Shown piece after piece: positions 41,399 to 50,633 of a stretch of DNA of 62,198 nt. Position 1 is the stretch's first letter. Each line of letters opens with the position of its first letter. This stretch comes from Bacteroidota bacterium (GTDB lineage Bacteria > Bacteroidota > Bacteroidia > Bacteroidales > F082), in NCBI GenBank assembly GCA_023396415.1, contig JAEWWJ010000059.1, forward strand, positions 1 to 62,198. Direction: 5' to 3'. The position numbers and the translations under genes were made by a program. A model generated the notes under the pieces. The model was not told where the DNA came from. It did not search any database and was given only the letters and a program-made list of their open reading frames with translations.

Positions 41399-42454
41399 AT
41401 GAAAACACAAGCCCTTTATGGTACTGAAGCATTGCAACGACTTATCAACGTTTTGGTTGAAAGCAAAAAGCACCAACAAAAAGTAGTGTTTTTGAGTGAT
41501 ACACAAACTAATACGTATTGTGTGCCTGTTTTGATGGAAATGCTTGGGCAACCAGCATCCGATTTTCATCATTTGGTGATTCATTCAGGCGAAGCCCATA
41601 AAACCCTCGACACTGTTGCAACCATCTGGCAGCAATTGACTGCCATAGGTGCTGGTCGCGATGCCCTTTTGATCAATCTTGGCGGCGGAATGGCAACCGA
41701 CATCGGGGGGTTTGCCGCCTCATGCTTTAAACGAGGCATTCGAACCATCCATATTCCCACAAGCCTATTGGCGATGGTAGATGCTGCCATTGGAGGAAAA
41801 ACAGGTGTTGATTTCCAATACTTTAAAAACCATATCGGCACTTTTTACCCTCCTGAGATGGTATTGATTTTCAATGAATTTTTATCCACTTTGCCAGAGC
41901 GCGAGCTCTTGTCGGGCTATGCCGAAGTGTTGAAATACGGTTTTATTTCCAACAAGCAATTGTTTGATATTGATCCCCAACAATTTACAGCTTCTCAAGG
42001 ACTGGCAATCATCCGCCAATGTGTTGACATCAAAAAAACAATCACAACGCTCGATCCCACAGAAAAGGCCGAGCGCAAAATCTTGAATTTTGGTCATACT
42101 GTTGGCCATGCTTTAGAATCTCATGCACTTGAGAACGAAATCTCCTTGCTGCACGGCGAAGCAATAGCGGCTGGAATGTTGGCCGAGTTGTACCTCTCGC
42201 ACCGCTTATTGCAACTGCCTTTGCAAGAGGCCGAGGTCTTTTGCGCAACATATAAAAAGTATTATACACCTTATAAATTTGCGGAAAACGAGATTGAAAA
42301 CCTGATTGAAAGAATGTTTCAAGACAAAAAAAACAACAGTAACAAGTTGCTTTTTGTTTTGTTAAAAGACGTTGGTGAAGCCATTTATGACGTAGAAGTC
42401 ACAATAGATTTGGTTCGCGAAAGCCTGCATTTTTTTCTATATATAGTTGAATAA
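41399..42454 (+). CDS. aroB: 3-Dehydroquinate synthase
   Basis: Second step of the shikimate pathway: converts DAHP to 3-dehydroquinate with NAD and a divalent metal. The motif LINLGGGMATDIGGFAASCFKRGI binds NAD, IPTSLLAMVDAAIGGKTGVD is highly conserved, and metal ligands are the Glu of GYAEVLKYG, His of LNFGHTVGHALE and the later His of LLHGEAIAAGM. I start at MKTQALYGTEAL (41399). The frame is open from 41351, but the 16 extra residues lie in the AT-rich leader. Length is 351. It is 4 bases from aroA, forming an aromatic amino acid operon. Confidence 0.95.
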   Translation: MKTQALYGTEALQRLINVLVESKKHQQKVVFLSDTQTNTYCVPVLMEMLGQPASDFHHLVIHSGEAHKTLDTVATIWQQLTAIGAGRDALLINLGGGMATDIGGFAASCFKRGIRTIHIPTSLLAMVDAAIGGKTGVDFQYFKNHIGTFYPPEMVLIFNEFLSTLPERELLSGYAEVLKYGFISNKQLFDIDPQQFTASQGLAIIRQCVDIKKTITTLDPTEKAERKILNFGHTVGHALESHALENEISLLHGEAIAAGMLAELYLSHRLLQLPLQEAEVFCATYKKYYTPYKFAENEIENLIERMFQDKKNNSNKLLFVLLKDVGEAIYDVEVTIDLVRESLHFFLYIVE

Positions 42455-42458
42455 TAAT

Positions 42459-43715
42459 ATGTTAATTAAAATAAATAAAAAAGATTTTAAAGCTGAGGTA
42501 CGCCTTCCGGAGAGTAAAAGCATCAGCAACAGGGCTTTGATGATTTGCGCCTACGGTGGATTTGATTTCAGCTCAATAGCTGCGCTTTCAGAGGCAGATG
42601 ACACTCAAATGCTCATTCGCAACCTCCACTTGATTCAACAAGGAGCAAATAGGAATTTATTGACTACCATCCATTGCGGCAATGCCGGTACCGTTTTCAG
42701 GTTTTTGGTTACTTACCTCGCATCGGTGCATGGTGATTGGATGCTTACCGGCGACGAAAGAATGAAATCACGACCGGTATCCGATCTTGTTGACAGCCTC
42801 AAACAATTGGGAGCTAACATTCAATATGCTGAAAAAGAAGGATTTGCACCATTACGTATTCATGGCAAGAAACTTCAGGGGGGCAAAACAAAGGTAAGTA
42901 TGGAAAAAAGCAGCCAGTTTGCATCGTCTCTTGTTTTGGCTGCTCCCACATGGAAAAACGGCCTTGAACTGGAACTTAGCGGCAATTTAAGCTCCATGCC
43001 ATACCTAGAAATGAGTGTAAATTTGATGAAATGGTATGGCGCCAACATAATCGTCAACAACCGAATCATACACATCCTGCCGTTGGAATATAAAAAAAAC
43101 ACCTTGACCGTTGAGCCTGATTGGAGTGCCGCTGCATTTTGGTTTGAATTGGTTGCCATGAGTGAGGGCGGAGAATTACTACTTAAAAATTTGTCGTTCA
43201 ATAGTTTACAAGGCGACAAAGAAATGGTTTCAATGTTTTCCCAACTTGGCGTAGAGGCCTTTCAGGAGCCTGACGGCCTGTTGGTATTTAAAACCGGAAA
43301 AATTGCCAAAAAACTACAATTTGATTTGCAAAACCATCCCGATATGCTCCCGGCTTTGGCTGCAACCTGCGCCGGCCTAAAAGTTCAAGCGCGTTTTACG
43401 GGTCTTGAAAACCTTAAATACAAAGAATCCGATCGTACTGCTGCGCTTCAAGCCGAGCTTCAAAAAATAGGATGTCGTTTCATTCAAATTTCGGAAGGCG
43501 TTTTTGACCTTTATCCTGAAAATCAAAACACTGATTTACAATTCATTCATTTTAAAACTTACCATGATCACCGTATGGCCATGGCGTTGTCGCCTCTCGC
43601 TATGGTGAGCAATGCCGTTACAATTGAAAACCCATCGGTGGTGGTGAAATCATATCCAAATTTTTGGATTGAACTAAATCATACTCAAGCAGTCACAATT
43701 AATGAACAGCAATAA
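42459..43715 (+). CDS. aroA: 3-Phosphoshikimate 1-carboxyvinyltransferase (EPSP synthase)
   Basis: Sixth step of the shikimate pathway: joins shikimate 3-phosphate and PEP. Key segments are LPESKSISNRALMI (about 15-28, with the catalytic Lys), GNAGTVFRFLVTYLA, LTGDERMKSRPVSDLVD (about 102-118), NLKYKESDRTAAL (about 320) and YHDHRMAMALSPLA (about 370). The PEP-loop Gly in GNAGTVFR is followed by Thr rather than Ala-Met-Arg of class I, which resembles the divergent Bacteroidota group. I start at the ATG 42459; an upstream TTG at 42447 would overlap aroB. Length is 418 residues. It is the second gene of aroB-aroA. Confidence 0.95.
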   Translation: MLIKINKKDFKAEVRLPESKSISNRALMICAYGGFDFSSIAALSEADDTQMLIRNLHLIQQGANRNLLTTIHCGNAGTVFRFLVTYLASVHGDWMLTGDERMKSRPVSDLVDSLKQLGANIQYAEKEGFAPLRIHGKKLQGGKTKVSMEKSSQFASSLVLAAPTWKNGLELELSGNLSSMPYLEMSVNLMKWYGANIIVNNRIIHILPLEYKKNTLTVEPDWSAAAFWFELVAMSEGGELLLKNLSFNSLQGDKEMVSMFSQLGVEAFQEPDGLLVFKTGKIAKKLQFDLQNHPDMLPALAATCAGLKVQARFTGLENLKYKESDRTAALQAELQKIGCRFIQISEGVFDLYPENQNTDLQFIHFKTYHDHRMAMALSPLAMVSNAVTIENPSVVVKSYPNFWIELNHTQAVTINEQQ

Positions 43716-43774
43716 TCATTTGCAATGAAACTGACATTTGAAAATAAAAACTGTATAAAAACATTCCTTTGGCC

Positions 43775-43782
43775 TATATTTG
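43775..43782 (+). promoter_or_regulatory. Candidate -7 box before the CCG iron-sulfur protein gene
   Basis: TATATTTG matches TAnnTTTG and lies 18 bases before the ATG at 43801. This supports that start over the in-frame TTG at 43780, which falls inside the box. No good -33 TTG is seen. Confidence 0.45.
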
Positions 43783-43800
43783 CACTTTATTCCCAAGTAT

Positions 43801-44520
43801 ATGACTATTGATCTTTTCATTCCGTGTTTTGTTGATCAAATGTATCCTGAAACAGGCATGAATGTAGTGAAAGTTTTACAAAAAGCCGGCGTTGAAGTTC
43901 ATTACAATCCAGAACAAACCTGTTGCGGACAAATGGCCTTTAATAGTGGTTTTTGGGATGAAGCCAAAAAACTTGGCGAGAAATTTCTGAAAGATTTTCA
44001 TACCGATCGGCCTGTTGTTGGACCATCAGCTTCGTGTACAGGATTTGTTAAAACTTCGTATCAAGAGCTCTTTCACAACACAGCCAGCCATTTGGAATAC
44101 AAGAAGATGGTAAGAAACATCTATGAGCTTACGGATTTTCTGGTGAACCAAATCGGGGTGATAGATTTAGGCGCAAGTTTTCCACATCAGGTTACCTTTC
44201 ACGATAGTTGTTCCGGGCTTCGTGAGTATGGGCTTAAAAAGGAAGCCCGAATTTTACTGTCGAAAGTGAAAGGACTCAAATTGGTGGAGATGAAAGACAG
44301 CCACATTTGCTGTGGTTTTGGCGGCACCTTCTCATTAAAAAATGAGGCTATCGCAGTTGCAATGACTGAACAAAAAGTACAAAACGCTATAGATACGGAA
44401 GCGGAATATATTGTTTCAACTGACCTTTCGTGTTTGATGCACCAACAAAGTTATATCAATAAAAACAATCTCCCGATCAAAACCATCCATATCGCTGATA
44501 TTTTAGCATCGGGCTATTAA
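43801..44520 (+). CDS. CCG-domain iron-sulfur oxidoreductase (LutA/YkgE-like)
   Basis: A 239-residue cytoplasmic protein with two cysteine-rich CCG domains, one around TCCGQMAFNSGFWDEA (about 38-53) and the other around HICCGFGGTFSLK (about 167-179). Each probably ligates an iron-sulfur cluster, as in LutA/GlcF/HdrB. It matches LutA of the L-lactate utilisation complex LutABC in length and motifs, including HDSCSGLREYG. LutB and LutC genes are not adjacent, so lactate oxidation is not shown; they may lie elsewhere, or this is a stand-alone redox protein. It is followed by a 99-base gap and a convergent gene. Confidence 0.88.
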   Translation: MTIDLFIPCFVDQMYPETGMNVVKVLQKAGVEVHYNPEQTCCGQMAFNSGFWDEAKKLGEKFLKDFHTDRPVVGPSASCTGFVKTSYQELFHNTASHLEYKKMVRNIYELTDFLVNQIGVIDLGASFPHQVTFHDSCSGLREYGLKKEARILLSKVKGLKLVEMKDSHICCGFGGTFSLKNEAIAVAMTEQKVQNAIDTEAEYIVSTDLSCLMHQQSYINKNNLPIKTIHIADILASGY

Positions 44521-44619
44521 TATCTCTTTTGTTTTTCCCTTTACAATCCAAGCTGATCGAAAGGTTTTGGCAATTTTATGCCATTTATACCTCGCAAATA
44601 CATTATCTAAAGACATCTC

Positions 44620-45717
44620 TTAGCGTTCACCGACAAAGATACCGAGTATTCCTGTTTTCAAAAAAGGTTGTAAGTCATTGAAGGACAGAAACAAAGTAGT
44701 TGTACCAAACGACCGTGGGGCTATTTCGTAGTAATTGTAATGAAAAAAGATTCCAAAGGGACTGATAAAAAAGTTTTCGGAAGGAGCAACTTCTGACGAA
44801 AAATATCCATAATCTTGCAAATCGGCACTTGAATCACACCCTGCCTTGACTTTTAATTTGTTAGTGAGCAGCTGGCTGAGGACATCGTTAAAACTCTTGA
44901 CGAATATCTTATCCAAACCAACGGTTTCCGCTGTTTCTGTATCAAAAAGTTCAAAAGAAACATTATACATTCCATTTGCGCCGCCTGTAAACACATAAAT
45001 TTGCTTTCGAAGGTTGATGAAACGTTCGTGCATCCACACAATCGTTCCGTCAAAACTTTCAAACCACTGAAAAGAAGGGCCTTTTTCGCCCTCAAAATCA
45101 GAGAGTTTTAAATATTGCACAAAAAATTCTTGCATATTATAGTAAATCTGCTCGCCAAAACCAATCGTTTTGAGACTGTCGGCAACCAAGGCATAAAAAT
45201 CAGCAAACCGACTGTGTAGTGAAAGCATCGAATCGGTGGGCACCATTAAATTCATTTCTATAATGGCTTCGGGCGATTGGGGCTCATCCGGAAATAGTTT
45301 TAAAGATGCGTTGCGGTACAACCTCCGGTATTGACCACCTTGGATTGTCGTTTCTTTTGTGCAGCTCATTTCCTCTGCCTTAGCTGACAAAAATTGGAAA
45401 ACACCTTTCAGTCCGGTTTTGTCCAACTTTCCTGCAAACACTTTCTTTTCCTCATCTAAAGTTTTCATTACTAACGTATTATCCTCTTCCAATGTGCCTT
45501 TTAGCTCAAGGTATCCAACAGTGTCAACTCCATGATCACCACTCACTTGGTAGAACAGATGTGCAATGATCTCCGAATCCAAAGCATGAAGGAGCACCGA
45601 CACTTCGAGCGTGCTGCTTTTGCCATGGTAGCGACTGATTTCCAAATCTTTTGAAGATGAAGTAAAAGCAATAAAAAGAAATAAAACCAATAGAGAGATG
45701 CGAAGTTGTTTTTCCAT
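44620..45717 (-). CDS. Exported protein with DUF3298/RsiV-like C-terminal domain
   Basis: A 365-residue protein with an N-terminal signal peptide (KQLRISLLVLFLFIAFTSSS) and no later membrane helix, so probably periplasmic. The C-terminal third, from about 220 to 360, contains FISPFGIFFHYNYYEIAPRSFGTTTLFLSFNDLQPFL. This matches the end of DUF3298 domains (also found in the anti-sigma factor RsiV and in PdaC), where the pattern GIxFxYxPYEIAPYxxG is conserved. The middle part (about 30-200) is unrecognised. DUF3298 domains bind peptidoglycan-related ligands such as lysozyme in some members; the role here is unknown. It is transcribed alone, convergent with the CCG-protein gene. Confidence 0.7.
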   Translation of the reverse strand: MEKQLRISLLVLFLFIAFTSSSKDLEISRYHGKSSTLEVSVLLHALDSEIIAHLFYQVSGDHGVDTVGYLELKGTLEEDNTLVMKTLDEEKKVFAGKLDKTGLKGVFQFLSAKAEEMSCTKETTIQGGQYRRLYRNASLKLFPDEPQSPEAIIEMNLMVPTDSMLSLHSRFADFYALVADSLKTIGFGEQIYYNMQEFFVQYLKLSDFEGEKGPSFQWFESFDGTIVWMHERFINLRKQIYVFTGGANGMYNVSFELFDTETAETVGLDKIFVKSFNDVLSQLLTNKLKVKAGCDSSADLQDYGYFSSEVAPSENFFISPFGIFFHYNYYEIAPRSFGTTTLFLSFNDLQPFLKTGILGIFVGER

Positions 45718-45890
45718 TGGGTCATATTAGATAAGTAAACAAGCAGACAATCAAACTAAATTCAGTTTAAAACGGTAAAAATGCCTTGATGATCATCTAC
45801 GCAAAAGTACATGAATAAACGCGACAGCTACATCCCACATCCACTTTGCAAGAGGGAATTTCTCACTTTCTGATGCAATGCTAAAACCAA

Positions 45891-45922
45891 AAAAAGTGTG
45901 GCTACAGTTCACCACACTTTTT
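45891..45922 (-). terminator. Terminator after the LruC-protein gene
   Basis: A perfect 11-bp stem AAAAAGTGTGG/CCACACTTTTT (45891-45901 and 45912-45922) with a 10-base loop supplies, on the minus strand, a T-run after the stem, 63 bases past the stop. The remainder of the 267-base gap 45718-45984 shows nothing else. Confidence 0.88.
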
Positions 45923-45984
45923 ATATAATTTTTAAGTTAAGACCATGTCATTGCTTAAAAACCAGAATAAATTATTATAATCCC

Positions 45985-48471
45985 TTATTTATCAGATGGT
46001 TTAGGATAAATATTTTCAGCATTGCGATAACCTGATTTATCAAGATACCAATCTTGAAATTCCGTTCCTGACGACATTGCCCATTCGGCAAATTTGAGGT
46101 AAGTTACAAGGATGTCCACTTTTTCAATCGGATAATCAAACGAAACCGGAATTTCAATGGCCCAAGGCAAACGCCCTGAGGTTTGATAATAACTTCCTTG
46201 TCCGGGCGCTGAACGATCGTCCCACATACCGAAAAATTCAGGATTCACCAATGCAGTGGGTTGATGATCAATCAAATGCACTTCTTTACCTCGCTCCTGG
46301 TCAATAAAAAGGAAAGGATTGAAAGGAGCTGCCCCAAAATTGGCCTGTGGGGTTGCCATGCGCAATTCAATGTTGATGATATCGGTTTCAACATAAGGAC
46401 GGTCAATAACGGTGTTGAGGATTTCACCATAAGCATCAACAATGGCATCGTAAACTACAATTACGGTTTCGTTTGTATGACCCAATTCAGTTCCATTGGC
46501 AGCAAAACCGATGGTTTCGCCAACTATTTTACCTCCGGTTACAGAGGCTACTTTATTGGAAGCAAAAGGCAATGCCACAGCAAAACCATTGTTTAAACTT
46601 GCTCCGGCAGCCATCAGTTTGAACTTTCCATTGAGGTCAACCAACGCATTCGCGGCATTGGTAACCATCTCATACTGAAACTCAATCACAGCATCATTGA
46701 AGTCAAAATCGCCCATTCCAGGCCATAAATCCTCATAAGCAAGGGTCGAAAATTTACCTTCTGCAGGATACCACGAAATGAAAGCTCTTTCAGGATCGGT
46801 TGGAAATTCATCAATATCATCAGGCACACCATCATTGTCCATATCCACAATACCTTCGGAACCTACACCTTCCGGATTACATGCAGTAACAGGGATGAAG
46901 TTTTGCATATTATCGGGGCTCACAAAGGTGGCGCCATTGAGAAGGTGATTTGCCGGAGGTGTATTTTGCGAGATAAAGAGCTGCGCAGAAGCCGCTTCAA
47001 TAGCACCGGAAAATACGTTGTTTGAGTTGATATGGATTTTTTCAGTGGCCAAAACAGTGCTGGTATTCCCACTTCCGTAAATGCTGGCATTCATCACCAA
47101 ATTTTTGGTCGAAATCATGCTTGCATCTTCAATATTCATATTGCCCGATCCGTTAAGGGTAATTCTTGTTGCAGCAAACAAATATCCATTGTTGATTAAA
47201 AACTGCCCTGAATTGATCTCTATCTTGTTGTCAGCAACCATTTTACAAAAGTTAGTTACTTTGCTGTTGGAATTGATATTGATATCTTTTCCGGCATGCA
47301 TTGATCCTCTGTTCTCAGTCAAAACGCTCGAATTGAAATTGATATCGTCTTGTTGCACATCAATACTTCCACGGTTGATGACCTTGCTTCCTGAATTGAT
47401 ATTGAAATATCCTGTTTTTACAATCAGTTCATTTTCATTGGTAAACACCGAGCCATTCACTTCAACACTGTTACCGGTTGTGATACTGCCGTTGTTCACT
47501 ACATTTGCATTGGTATTAAACTTCATACTAGCTGTAGTTGTCAGTGTTCCGTTGTTGGTAAGCTGCTTTCCGTTCACTTCGACTGAGCCATTCAATACAG
47601 TGAGATTTCCATTGTTGATAGCCATTTCACTCAGTTGTTGCAAAACCAAACTACCTTTAATGGTGGTTTGCCCGTGGTTGATAAATACACCACTGGTTGT
47701 CAAACCCGAATTAATTTGGAGGCTTGCGTTAGAATAAACTGTAATACTTGGATTACTGCCCCACATACTGACACCGCCAAGGGTCAAGCTCCCATTTTGT
47801 GTAACCATGATATGGCTGTTGGTTCCCAAAGTTAAAGTTCCATTAATGTTTGCAGTGCCACACACCTTAAGAGTTCCTCCACCGTTCCAGGTTTCAAAAG
47901 AAACAGAACCGGTAAAACTGTCTGTTACGCAGTAGGTTTTTCCACCGGTAATGCTCACATTTCCTGTTCCGCTAAGCACTACATCGCAGTTGTTACATTC
48001 TGGGCCGGGGTCGGCAACGCTTTTAAAAGGAGTTGGGTTGAATGCACTGCCTTTTGTTGAAACGAAAACAAATTCAAGACTGCCATTGCTAATGGCTACC
48101 TTTTCAACACGTTGGATACCGGTAGAGGTTTCAAGCGCGAGGTATAAGTCTTTTACATAAGAGGGAATTCGAATCATTCCCTGAAAAGCCTCTGAAGGAC
48201 TAATGCTTCCGCTGATGATTTTATCACCACCGGTCAAAGGGTCTTGAATATAAAAACTCACCCTTGATTTTAAAGGAAGAAAACCGGGGTCGTTAATGCT
48301 TATTTTCAACACCACATCCTGTGTTGTTTCCCATTTAAAGTCAGGATTCACAACGAGATCTTTCATTTCCTTTACCTCGGTTTTATCTATAGGCTCCGAT
48401 TTGCGGCAGGCTGTAAAACCGATACCCATCATTAAAATCAGCACAAGAAGTTTTGTATATTTTTTTTTCAT
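45985..48471 (-). CDS. LruC-domain lipoprotein with beta-repeat stalk
   Basis: An 828-residue surface or outer-membrane lipoprotein. Residues 1-22 are a lipoprotein signal (MKKKYTKLLVLILMMGIGFTAC). An N-terminal beta domain (about 35-160) is followed by a long Asn/Ser/Gly-rich repeat region (about 175-500). Its units, such as VNNGSITTGNSVEVNGS, INSGSKVINRGSIDV and NINSNSKVTNF, alternate hydrophobic and polar residues, as expected for a right-handed beta helix. At about 538-560, DMDNDGVPDDIDEFPTDPE is a thrombospondin type-3-like Ca2+ site. The LruC domain follows, with LWPGMGDFDFNDAVIEF at about 590. The domain is named from a Leptospira outer-membrane lipoprotein; ligand unknown. No T9SS C-terminal sorting domain is visible. 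It is monocistronic. Confidence 0.88.
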   Translation of the reverse strand: MKKKYTKLLVLILMMGIGFTACRKSEPIDKTEVKEMKDLVVNPDFKWETTQDVVLKISINDPGFLPLKSRVSFYIQDPLTGGDKIISGSISPSEAFQGMIRIPSYVKDLYLALETSTGIQRVEKVAISNGSLEFVFVSTKGSAFNPTPFKSVADPGPECNNCDVVLSGTGNVSITGGKTYCVTDSFTGSVSFETWNGGGTLKVCGTANINGTLTLGTNSHIMVTQNGSLTLGGVSMWGSNPSITVYSNASLQINSGLTTSGVFINHGQTTIKGSLVLQQLSEMAINNGNLTVLNGSVEVNGKQLTNNGTLTTTASMKFNTNANVVNNGSITTGNSVEVNGSVFTNENELIVKTGYFNINSGSKVINRGSIDVQQDDINFNSSVLTENRGSMHAGKDININSNSKVTNFCKMVADNKIEINSGQFLINNGYLFAATRITLNGSGNMNIEDASMISTKNLVMNASIYGSGNTSTVLATEKIHINSNNVFSGAIEAASAQLFISQNTPPANHLLNGATFVSPDNMQNFIPVTACNPEGVGSEGIVDMDNDGVPDDIDEFPTDPERAFISWYPAEGKFSTLAYEDLWPGMGDFDFNDAVIEFQYEMVTNAANALVDLNGKFKLMAAGASLNNGFAVALPFASNKVASVTGGKIVGETIGFAANGTELGHTNETVIVVYDAIVDAYGEILNTVIDRPYVETDIINIELRMATPQANFGAAPFNPFLFIDQERGKEVHLIDHQPTALVNPEFFGMWDDRSAPGQGSYYQTSGRLPWAIEIPVSFDYPIEKVDILVTYLKFAEWAMSSGTEFQDWYLDKSGYRNAENIYPKPSDK

Positions 48472-48846
48472 CTTTTATAAGAGTTTTTCATTTTTATAAA
48501 CAAACCAAAAAACATACCATTACTTTTAATTATTGTATGTCAATTCATTATATCATTCCTTATTTTGACAAAATTCCCATTTTTGGATTTTATTCCTAAT
48601 TTGAATTTTACTTGAGCGATTTATTCCATCAAAGCTACGAAAATGTTTTGGGAATTATAGCTTGGGAATCTATGAAGTATTGAAATCAAATCGCCAATGC
48701 TGTGAAGTACCAAATAAAGCCCATTAAAAATATGTAGATGAGCCAAACATGAAACCTCAAAAAAAAAACAGAGGTGAGCCCTTAAAAAAGCGGCTTTCCC
48801 TCTGTTTAAATATTTCAAAACGCTTTAACTTGCGAGCTAAAAAGCT
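48472..48846 (-). other. Intergenic region between rnfA 3' end and the LruC-protein gene
   Basis: These 375 bases carry no credible gene. The part next to the LruC gene is very AT-rich (A/T tracts around 48475-48600) and should hold its minus-strand promoter, but I find no clear TAnnTTTG. The part next to rnfA holds the Rnf operon terminator listed separately. Confidence 0.6.
48766..48807 (-). terminator. Terminator of the rnf operon
   Basis: AAACAGAGG (48766-48774) pairs with CCTCTGTTT (48799-48807). Inside is a possible second stem around AGCCC/GGCT. On the minus strand the outer stem is followed by ten T residues, 40 bases past the rnfA stop. Confidence 0.82.
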
Positions 48847-49419
48847 TTAAACCAAACCTGTAAAGCCCATAAAAGCAAGCGCTAAAATTCCGGCTGTAAC
48901 CAAAGCAATGGGCACGCCTCTCATTCCTGTTGGCACCTCCATTAAATCAAGATGCTCCCTGATACCTGCAAAAACAACCAGGGCAAAAGAAAAACCAATG
49001 GAATTGGCAATCGCAAAAACAACACCCTCCATCAAATTGTAATCCTTTTGAATGGTTAAAATGGCCACACCAAGCACAGCGCAGTTGGTGGTGATCAGCG
49101 GAAGAAATACGCCCAAAGCCGAATACAAGGCAGGACTCACTTTTTTAAGGATAATTTCTACCATTTGCACCAAACCGGCAATAACAAGAATGAATGCGAT
49201 GGTTTGAAGAAACTCAATTCCAAGGGGTTTAAGGATATAATATTGCACCATCCAGGTGACCATAGTGGCCAGCGTAATCACAAATAAAACCGCTCCACCC
49301 ATACCTAAGGAAGTAGAAATTTTGTTGGATACACCTACAAATGGACAGATACCCAAAAACTGCGCCAACACAATGTTATTGACAAAAATGGCTGATATGA
49401 TAATAATGATATATTCCAT
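48847..49419 (-). CDS. rnfA: Rnf complex subunit RnfA
   Basis: A 190-residue inner-membrane subunit with six helices. Together with RnfE it forms the symmetric membrane core of the ferredoxin:NAD+ oxidoreductase, which moves Na+ or H+ out of the cell. It is recognised by FVNNIVLAQFLGICPFVGVSNKI at the N-terminus, where the conserved Cys ligates the intramembrane 2Fe-2S cluster, and by ITTNCAVLGVAIL with the second conserved Cys. It is the last gene of the operon rnfB-C-D-G-E-A, with a terminator 40 bases on, and follows rnfE by 22 bases. Confidence 0.96.
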   Translation of the reverse strand: MEYIIIIISAIFVNNIVLAQFLGICPFVGVSNKISTSLGMGGAVLFVITLATMVTWMVQYYILKPLGIEFLQTIAFILVIAGLVQMVEIILKKVSPALYSALGVFLPLITTNCAVLGVAILTIQKDYNLMEGVVFAIANSIGFSFALVVFAGIREHLDLMEVPTGMRGVPIALVTAGILALAFMGFTGLV

Positions 49420-49441
49420 GACCGTTGATTTTCAGTTCGTT

Positions 49442-50023
49442 CTATTTGTTGTTTAGTTTCTTTGTGATGGCAATAAGATAACCCAAAGCGATAAAAGCAC
49501 CTGGAGCAAGCACAAACACCAGCATCAAATCGCCGGGAATGAGCTTCATACTAAAGATTGCTCCGCTGCCTAAAAGCTCACGGATAGAACCTAAAACGGT
49601 TAATGCCAGCGCAAAACCCAAACCCATTCCCAATCCATCTAAAACGGACGAAAGCACACCGTTCTTTGAAGCAAATGCCTCTGCCCTTCCTAAAACAATA
49701 CAATTGACCACAATAAGCGGAATAAACAATCCCAATTGCTCAAACAATGCAGGTAAGAATCCTTGCATCACCAACTCTACAACTGTAACAAAAGAGGCTA
49801 TAATAACTATAAATGCAGGGATACGCACCTTATCGGGAATGAATCCTTTCACCAATGACACAACCAAATTCGACATTACAAGAACAAATGTTGTTGCCAA
49901 ACCCATGCCCAACCCATTGATGGCAGAAGTAGTCACTCCCAAAGTGGGACACATTCCTAACAAAAGTACAAGGATAGGATTTTCTTTGAGCAATCCCTTC
50001 GTAAAATTTTGTAACTGATTCAT
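49442..50023 (-). CDS. rnfE: Rnf complex subunit RnfE
   Basis: A 193-residue membrane subunit homologous to RnfA but inverted in topology, with six helices. NPILVLLLGMCPTLGVTTSAINGLGMG (start of the protein) and LIVVNCIVLGRAEAFASKNGV hold the two conserved Cys of the intramembrane cluster; the second stretch is the RnfE hallmark. Its ATG overlaps the last base of the rnfG stop, indicating tight coupling. Confidence 0.96.
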   Translation of the reverse strand: MNQLQNFTKGLLKENPILVLLLGMCPTLGVTTSAINGLGMGLATTFVLVMSNLVVSLVKGFIPDKVRIPAFIVIIASFVTVVELVMQGFLPALFEQLGLFIPLIVVNCIVLGRAEAFASKNGVLSSVLDGLGMGLGFALALTVLGSIRELLGSGAIFSMKLIPGDLMLVFVLAPGAFIALGYLIAITKKLNNK

Positions 50024-50607
50024 TACTTCGTTCCTCCATTGTTTTGTTTAAAAGTATCGAAGGCCCTTTGAACGGCATCGAGATAGGCTCTTGAACTGAT
50101 GGTTGCTGCGGTGATTGCATCAACAGGGCCACCATCTTTTTTCACTTTTAAGTTGTAATTTTCAGGGTTTTTACCTGCAAATTGTTTCGGGAAATCGGAT
50201 TTCGATTCCTGCATCTTATCGCCCAGTCCGGGAGTTTCTTTATGCTCTAAAACCGAAATTTTATTGATTGTTCCATCAGGAAGGAAACCTACCATGAGCT
50301 TCACCGTTCCGCCAAAACCCTTGTTGGTAAACGTATTGATCGCCACTCCAACCAGTTCTTTTGCCTTAAAAGCAATGTTAAACTGCAATGAATCAGTTTC
50401 ATGCGCCGAAAGCACCTTTTGGATCAGAATGCTATCAAACTCAGGCAAAACCATTTTAATGGCCTCCTCCTGTTTTTTTTGCCTTGCCAGTTCTATCGGC
50501 CCTTTGGTGAGATTATACACACTCCCTAAGGCAACAGCCGAAACAACGGAGATTACCAATAAGGTACTCACCATGTTGAAAAAATTTGATTCCCTTTTGC
50601 CTGCCAT
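50023..50607 (-). CDS. rnfG: Rnf complex subunit RnfG (covalent FMN)
   Basis: A 194-residue subunit anchored by one N-terminal helix (about 11-30), with a periplasmic FMN-binding domain. The family attaches FMN to a Thr through a phosphodiester bond, within an S/T-G-A-T motif. Here the equivalent region is DAITAATISSRAYLDAV (about 162-178), with Ala in place of the usual Gly; the acceptor Thr is kept (about 168). ETPGLGDKMQ and GGTVKLMVGF are conserved RnfG segments. It lies 26 bases after rnfD and abuts rnfE. Confidence 0.94.
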   Translation of the reverse strand: MAGKRESNFFNMVSTLLVISVVSAVALGSVYNLTKGPIELARQKKQEEAIKMVLPEFDSILIQKVLSAHETDSLQFNIAFKAKELVGVAINTFTNKGFGGTVKLMVGFLPDGTINKISVLEHKETPGLGDKMQESKSDFPKQFAGKNPENYNLKVKKDGGPVDAITAATISSRAYLDAVQRAFDTFKQNNGGTK

Positions 50608-50633
50608 TTTTAATGTATGTTAGGATGGATGAA

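Noticed and set aside
47081..47737. 218-codon plus-strand open frame opposite the LruC gene
   Set aside because: It arises from the repetitive Asn/Ser-rich beta region read on the other strand; its Leu/Pro/Ser-rich translation has no homology signal.
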